A stretch of 58,508 bases of DNA from Lysobacteraceae bacterium PS02065 (GTDB lineage: Bacteria > Pseudomonadota > Gammaproteobacteria > Xanthomonadales > Rhodanobacteraceae), in assembly GCA_029959555.1 (NCBI GenBank), contig JASCPI010000032.1, forward strand, positions 1 to 58,508. Reading direction: 5' to 3'. The notes below the pieces were generated by a model. The model searched no databases. It was not told where the DNA came from and saw only the letters and a list, made by a program, of their open reading frames with translations. Of this stretch, positions 55,302 through 58,508 are shown in pieces (the first letter of the stretch is position 1; every line of letters begins with the position of its first letter). Both the position numbers and the translations under genes were made by a program.

Positions 55302-55809
55302 AGTCCGGCTTGCGCTCGTCGCCGTCGTCCTTGTCGACGAGCCGCATGATGCGCGGCATCACCGAGAACACGATCAGCGCGAGCAGCGTGCACAGCACGG
55401 CCGAACTCTCCTGGCCGAGGCCGGCGGTCATGCCGATCGCCGACGTCATCCAGATGCCGGCGGCCGTTGTGAGTCCCTTGACGCGCTGCTCGCTCTCGGC
55501 CTTGAGGATCGTGCCGGCGCCGAGGAAGCCGACGCCGGCGACCATGCCCTGCATGACGCGCGTGAGCTCGGCCGGCTGCACGCCGATCTGCAGCGGGATG
55601 ATCATGAAGATCGCCGAGCCCAGCGCGACGAGCATGTGCGTCTTGACGCCAGCCGCCTTGCCCTTCTGCTCGCGCTCGAAGCCGAGCAGGCCGCCGAGGA
55701 TCGCGGCGAGCAGCAGCCTCACGGTGACACGCGTGAGTTCGGCGACATCGGGAAGATCGGAGAATTCGGACGCGACCGTGCTCGTGACCTGCTGCCAGAT
55801 GCCGCTCAT
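55300..55809 (-). CDS. MgtC/SapB family membrane protein
   Basis: A 169-residue protein with four or five TM helices. RLLLAAILGGLLGFEREQKGKAAGVKTHMLVALGSA is the diagnostic MgtC/SapB stretch, followed by GVGFLGAGTI and TTAAGIWMTSAIGM. Only the membrane domain is present, not the C-terminal ACT-like domain of virulence MgtC. Family members affect Mg2+ homeostasis and F-ATPase activity; here the role is undetermined. GGAG lies 9-12 bases upstream. Confidence 0.92.
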   Translation of the reverse strand: MSGIWQQVTSTVASEFSDLPDVAELTRVTVRLLLAAILGGLLGFEREQKGKAAGVKTHMLVALGSAIFMIIPLQIGVQPAELTRVMQGMVAGVGFLGAGTILKAESEQRVKGLTTAAGIWMTSAIGMTAGLGQESSAVLCTLLALIVFSVMPRIMRLVDKDDGDERKPD

Positions 55810-55866
55810 CGACGTATGCTCCGCAGGCTCCGGCAGACCGCGCGATGCGCGCCTGGAGGCCTGCCG

Positions 55867-55872
55867 AGCATA
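55867..55872 (-). promoter_or_regulatory. Putative -10 element TATGCT of the mgtC-like gene
   Basis: GGCTATGCTCGGC on the minus strand, 57 bases before the ATG at 55809. Same hexamer as at 34141 and 51527. Confidence 0.4.
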
Positions 55873-55893
55873 GCCACTCTGCCGCCGGATTCG

Positions 55894-56796
55894 ATGAATG
55901 GCCGCCGCCCCGCCATGACCACGCGACGCCTGACCGATGCCGGCGCGCCGAGCACGCTGGACCTGCCGCCAGGATCGTGGGCGACCGTGCTCGACGCCTT
56001 GTGCGCGCACTTCGCGGCGATCCCGCGCGAGACCTGGCTCGACCGCTTCGAGCGCGGCCGCGTGACCGGGCGCGATGGAACGCCGCTCTCGCCCGATCAT
56101 CCGTATCGCGAAGGCCTGCGCGTGCACTACGTCCGCGAGGTCGAGGACGAGCCGGTCATCCCTTTCGAGGCGACGATCCTGCACGTCGACGACCACCTCG
56201 TCGTCGCCGACAAGCCCGCGTTCCTGCCCGTGGTCCCTTCCGGCCGGTTCGTCACCCAGACCCTGCTGCGCCGGCTCGTCGAGGCCCTCGGCAATCCCGA
56301 TCTCGTGCCGCTGCACCGCATCGACCGCGAGACCTCGGGCCTCGTGCTGTTCTCGGCCGACCCGCGAAGCCGTTCGCGCTACCAGGCCTTGTTCCGCGAA
56401 CGCGCGATCGCCAAGCGTTACGACGCGCTTGCGCCGGCCCTGCCCGGGCTCGCGTTCCCGCATGTGCTGCGCAGTCGCATCGGACCCGGCGAGCCGTTCT
56501 TCCGCATGCGTGAGGTCGACGGCGAACCGAACAGCGAGACGCGCATCGACGTGCTCGCGCGCGGCGATACGCACTGGCACTACGCGCTCGAGCCCGTGAC
56601 CGGCCGCAAGCATCAGCTGCGCGTGCACATGGCCGCGCTCGGCGCGCCGATCCTCGGCGACACGCTGTACCCCGATCTCGCGCCACGCGCCGACGGCGAT
56701 TTCAGCCATCCGCTGCGTCTGCTCGCGAGCGGGCTCGCCTTCGACGACCCGCTCGACGGCCGCCCGCGCCGCTTCGAAAGCCGCCTCGCATTGTAG
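55894..56796 (+). CDS. RluA-family RNA pseudouridine synthase
   Basis: A 300-residue protein. LHRIDRETSGLVLFS holds the catalytic Asp (RluA motif II), IAKRYDALA lies downstream, and TGRKHQLRVHMAALGAPILGD is motif III. The N-terminal 70 residues are not a typical S4 domain. It isomerises uridine in rRNA or tRNA; the target cannot be read from the sequence. An alternative start is the ATG at 55915. Confidence 0.88.
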   Translation: MNGRRPAMTTRRLTDAGAPSTLDLPPGSWATVLDALCAHFAAIPRETWLDRFERGRVTGRDGTPLSPDHPYREGLRVHYVREVEDEPVIPFEATILHVDDHLVVADKPAFLPVVPSGRFVTQTLLRRLVEALGNPDLVPLHRIDRETSGLVLFSADPRSRSRYQALFRERAIAKRYDALAPALPGLAFPHVLRSRIGPGEPFFRMREVDGEPNSETRIDVLARGDTHWHYALEPVTGRKHQLRVHMAALGAPILGDTLYPDLAPRADGDFSHPLRLLASGLAFDDPLDGRPRRFESRLAL

Positions 56797-56799
56797 AAT
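56794..56799 (+). promoter_or_regulatory. Possible -10 element TAGAAT of the SDR gene
   Basis: TTGTAGAATGGG overlaps the pseudouridine synthase stop, 47 bases before the next ATG. Confidence 0.35.
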
Positions 56800-56846
56800 G
56801 GGCGTCTTTGCGCGGCCTTCGGTGGCCCGCGACGACGGAGGATTCC

Positions 56847-57617
56847 ATGCAGCTCGATCAGGTCAAGGCGGTCATCACCGGTGGTGTCTCGGGACTCGGC
56901 CTCGCGGTCGCGCACCATGTCGTCGCCGCGGGCGGCAAGGTCGCGCTGTTCGACGTCAACGACGACAAGGGCGCCGCCGCGGTCGAGGCGCTCGGCGCCG
57001 CGAACGCGACCTACCTGCGCACCGACGTCACCGACGAGGCCGGCGTCAGCGCGAACATCGCGGCGGCCAAGACCTTCCTCGGCGGCCTCAATGTCGCGGT
57101 CAACTGCGCCGGCATCCTCGGTGCGGGCCGCGTGCTCGGCAAGGACGCGCCGATGCCGCTCGACCAGTTCCGCACCACCGTGCTGGTCAACCTGGTCGGC
57201 TCGTTCAACGTCGCCAAGGCCGCCGCCGCGGCGATGCAGGGCGAGCCTGCAGGCGAAGACGGCGAGCGCGGCGTCATCGTCAACACGGCCTCGGTCGCGG
57301 CCTACGAAGGCCAGATCGGCCAGGCCGCATACTCGGCCTCGAAGGGCGGCGTCGTCGGCATGACGCTGCCGATGGCGCGCGAGCTCGCACGCTTCGGCAT
57401 CCGCGTCATGACGGTCGCGCCCGGCATCTTCTGGACGCCGATGGTCGACGGCATGCCGGCCGCCGTGCAGGAGTCGCTGTCGGCCTCGATCCCGTTCCCG
57501 TCGCGCCTCGGCCAGGCCGAGGAGTTCGCCGACCTCGTCGCGACCATCGTGCGCACGCGCTACCTCAACGGCGAGACGATCCGCCTCGACGGCGCCGTGC
57601 GTCTCGCACCGAAGTGA
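56847..57617 (+). CDS. SDR dehydrogenase, 3-hydroxyacyl-CoA dehydrogenase type 2 (HSD10)-like
   Basis: A 256-residue classical SDR. TGGVSGLG binds NAD, LFDVNDD gives the NAD-preferring acid at the end of strand 2, NCAGI follows, and the catalytic S and Y-x-x-x-K lie in NTASVAAYEGQIGQAAYSASK. The overall pattern, including PGIFWTPM and LIVRTRYLNGETIRLDG-like C-terminus, is that of bacterial HSD10-type 3-hydroxyacyl-CoA dehydrogenases of fatty-acid or isoleucine breakdown. GGAGGA precedes the ATG by 5 bases. The next gene may be coupled (GTGA). Confidence 0.92.
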   Translation: MQLDQVKAVITGGVSGLGLAVAHHVVAAGGKVALFDVNDDKGAAAVEALGAANATYLRTDVTDEAGVSANIAAAKTFLGGLNVAVNCAGILGAGRVLGKDAPMPLDQFRTTVLVNLVGSFNVAKAAAAAMQGEPAGEDGERGVIVNTASVAAYEGQIGQAAYSASKGGVVGMTLPMARELARFGIRVMTVAPGIFWTPMVDGMPAAVQESLSASIPFPSRLGQAEEFADLVATIVRTRYLNGETIRLDGAVRLAPK

Positions 57618-57631
57618 CGCCACGCGCAGCC

Positions 57632-58508
57632 ATGCGTCGAGGTCCGGCCGGCGTTCTCGCCGCGCTGCTGCTCGCCTGCTTCGCGCCGGCGTCGACAGCG
57701 GCCGAGCCGGCGAAGCCGGAGCCGCGTCGCTTGACCTACCGGCACGTCGGCGACCGGGGCCTGTCGGCGTTCGTGTTCGCGCCGGCGACTGCCGCGAAGA
57801 AGCCCGCGCCGGCGATCCTGCTGTTCCACGGCGGCGGCTGGCGCATCGGCTCGCCCGAATGGACGTTCACGTCGGCGCGCCGCTTCGCCGACCTCGGCCT
57901 CGTCGCGATCGCGGTCGAGTACCGCCTGTCGAACGGCGGATCGACGCCGATCGAGGCGCTCGACGACACCTGCGCCGCGTTCGCGTGGGCGCAGCGCGGC
58001 GCCGCGACGCTCGGCATCGACGCGCGCCGCATCGCCGTCTACGGTGTCTCGGCCGGCGGCCATCTCGTCGCGACCGCGGCGAGCGCCGGCTGCCCGGCCG
58101 ATGCGGACGGACAGCGCAGACGCATCGCGCCGGTCGCGATGATCCTGTTCTCGCCCGCGCTCGACATGGCGCGCGACGGCTGGTTCGGCAAGCTGCTCGA
58201 CGGACGCGCGAAGGCCGAGGCCTATTCGCCCGTCGAGCACAGCGGCGCGCACGTGCCGCCGACGCTGATCGTGCAGGGCGACGCCGACACGCTGACGCCG
58301 GCACGCGGCGCGACCGCGTTCTGCGCACCCGTCAGCGCCGCGGGCGGCATCTGCGAGATCGCCTCGTACCCGGGCCTCGGCCACCTGCTCACGCGCAACC
58401 TGTCCCACCAGGAAGACGACTTCGATCCCGACCCGGTCGCGTCGCGCGCCGCGCCCGTCCGCCAGACGCGCGTCCGCGAGGCCCGCGGCCGCGGCTCCCC
58501 CACGACCC
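57632..58508 (+). CDS. Secreted alpha/beta-hydrolase esterase (BD-FAE-like), truncated by window end
   Basis: At least 292 residues are visible; the frame is still open at the window edge. A signal peptide (Leu/Ala core about 7-20) is followed by the HSL-type esterase signature HGGGW, then the nucleophile elbow GVSAGGH and a C-terminal GLGH with the likely catalytic His; an Asp sits in VQGDADTLTP. It likely hydrolyses carboxyl or acetyl esters outside the cytoplasm. An in-frame GTG at 57614 overlapping the upstream stop is an alternative start. Confidence 0.85.
   Translation, partial: MRRGPAGVLAALLLACFAPASTAAEPAKPEPRRLTYRHVGDRGLSAFVFAPATAAKKPAPAILLFHGGGWRIGSPEWTFTSARRFADLGLVAIAVEYRLSNGGSTPIEALDDTCAAFAWAQRGAATLGIDARRIAVYGVSAGGHLVATAASAGCPADADGQRRRIAPVAMILFSPALDMARDGWFGKLLDGRAKAEAYSPVEHSGAHVPPTLIVQGDADTLTPARGATAFCAPVSAAGGICEIASYPGLGHLLTRNLSHQEDDFDPDPVASRAAPVRQTRVREARGRGSPTT

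Overview
The window is a GC-rich chromosomal segment (roughly 70% G+C by eye) from a gammaproteobacterium. It most resembles the Lysobacterales/Xanthomonadales, probably a Rhodanobacteraceae-type soil or water bacterium such as a Dokdonella relative. This rests on the protein repertoire (PepSY/DUF3325/DUF3649 iron-uptake genes, an IPTL-CTERM surface protein, secreted proteins ending in a Phe-x-x-Gly-Phe-Glu tail, DUF6164, IscA, AsnRS, MutS) and on the GC-rich third codon positions. It is inference; no rRNA or tRNA is present. No CRISPR array, insertion sequence, prophage or tRNA was seen.

Layout. 1-2418: the end of a likely TonB-dependent receptor gene followed by a tight DUF3649-PepSY-DUF3325 operon, the usual inner-membrane partners of siderophore uptake. 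2549-15867: a CadC/ToxR-type membrane regulator with TPR repeats, then three secreted surface proteins: a seven-bladed FG-GAP propeller, a 2172-residue beta-helix/Calx-beta adhesin-like protein with an IPTL-CTERM tail, and a five-repeat propeller. 15917-25775: a surface-glycan region with a 1380-residue sulfotransferase/coiled-coil/double-glycosyltransferase fusion, a UDP-glucuronate decarboxylase-like enzyme (UDP-xylose supply), and an operon of a GT-C-like membrane protein fused to an alpha/alpha-toroid domain, a UbiA-type prenyltransferase and a DPM1-like GT2. This is the least described part of the window.

25894-38972: mutS, an acyltransferase-3 protein, a divergent LysR / Tat-exported aldo-keto reductase pair, an ATP/ADP-translocase-like transporter and a REP/BIME-type palindrome. 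Then comes a long minus-strand run: Hsp15, Mpo1-like, pirin, Old Yellow Enzyme, hydrolase, lipoprotein, RRM protein, cold-shock protein and IscA. 39052-51381: DUF2891, asnS with two small coupled genes, an atypical SDR, lipoprotein SodC, a C26 peptidase, YbdK, RraA, a TPR/O-GlcNAc-transferase-like protein, a lipase-like hydrolase and a DUF2785 protein. 51561-58508: a VOC protein, a frameshifted sterol-desaturase-family gene, DUF6164, a further FAHGFE-tailed beta-helix protein, MgtC/SapB, a pseudouridine synthase, an HSD10-like dehydrogenase and a truncated esterase gene.

Features that cut across the window: a recurrent -10-like hexamer TANRCT lies just upstream of many starts, in two cases so close that a leaderless mRNA is likely. 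Two genes (ybdK, hslR) appear to lack an ATG/GTG/TTG where family alignment places the start. Most of the very long reading frames opposite real genes are GC-bias shadows.
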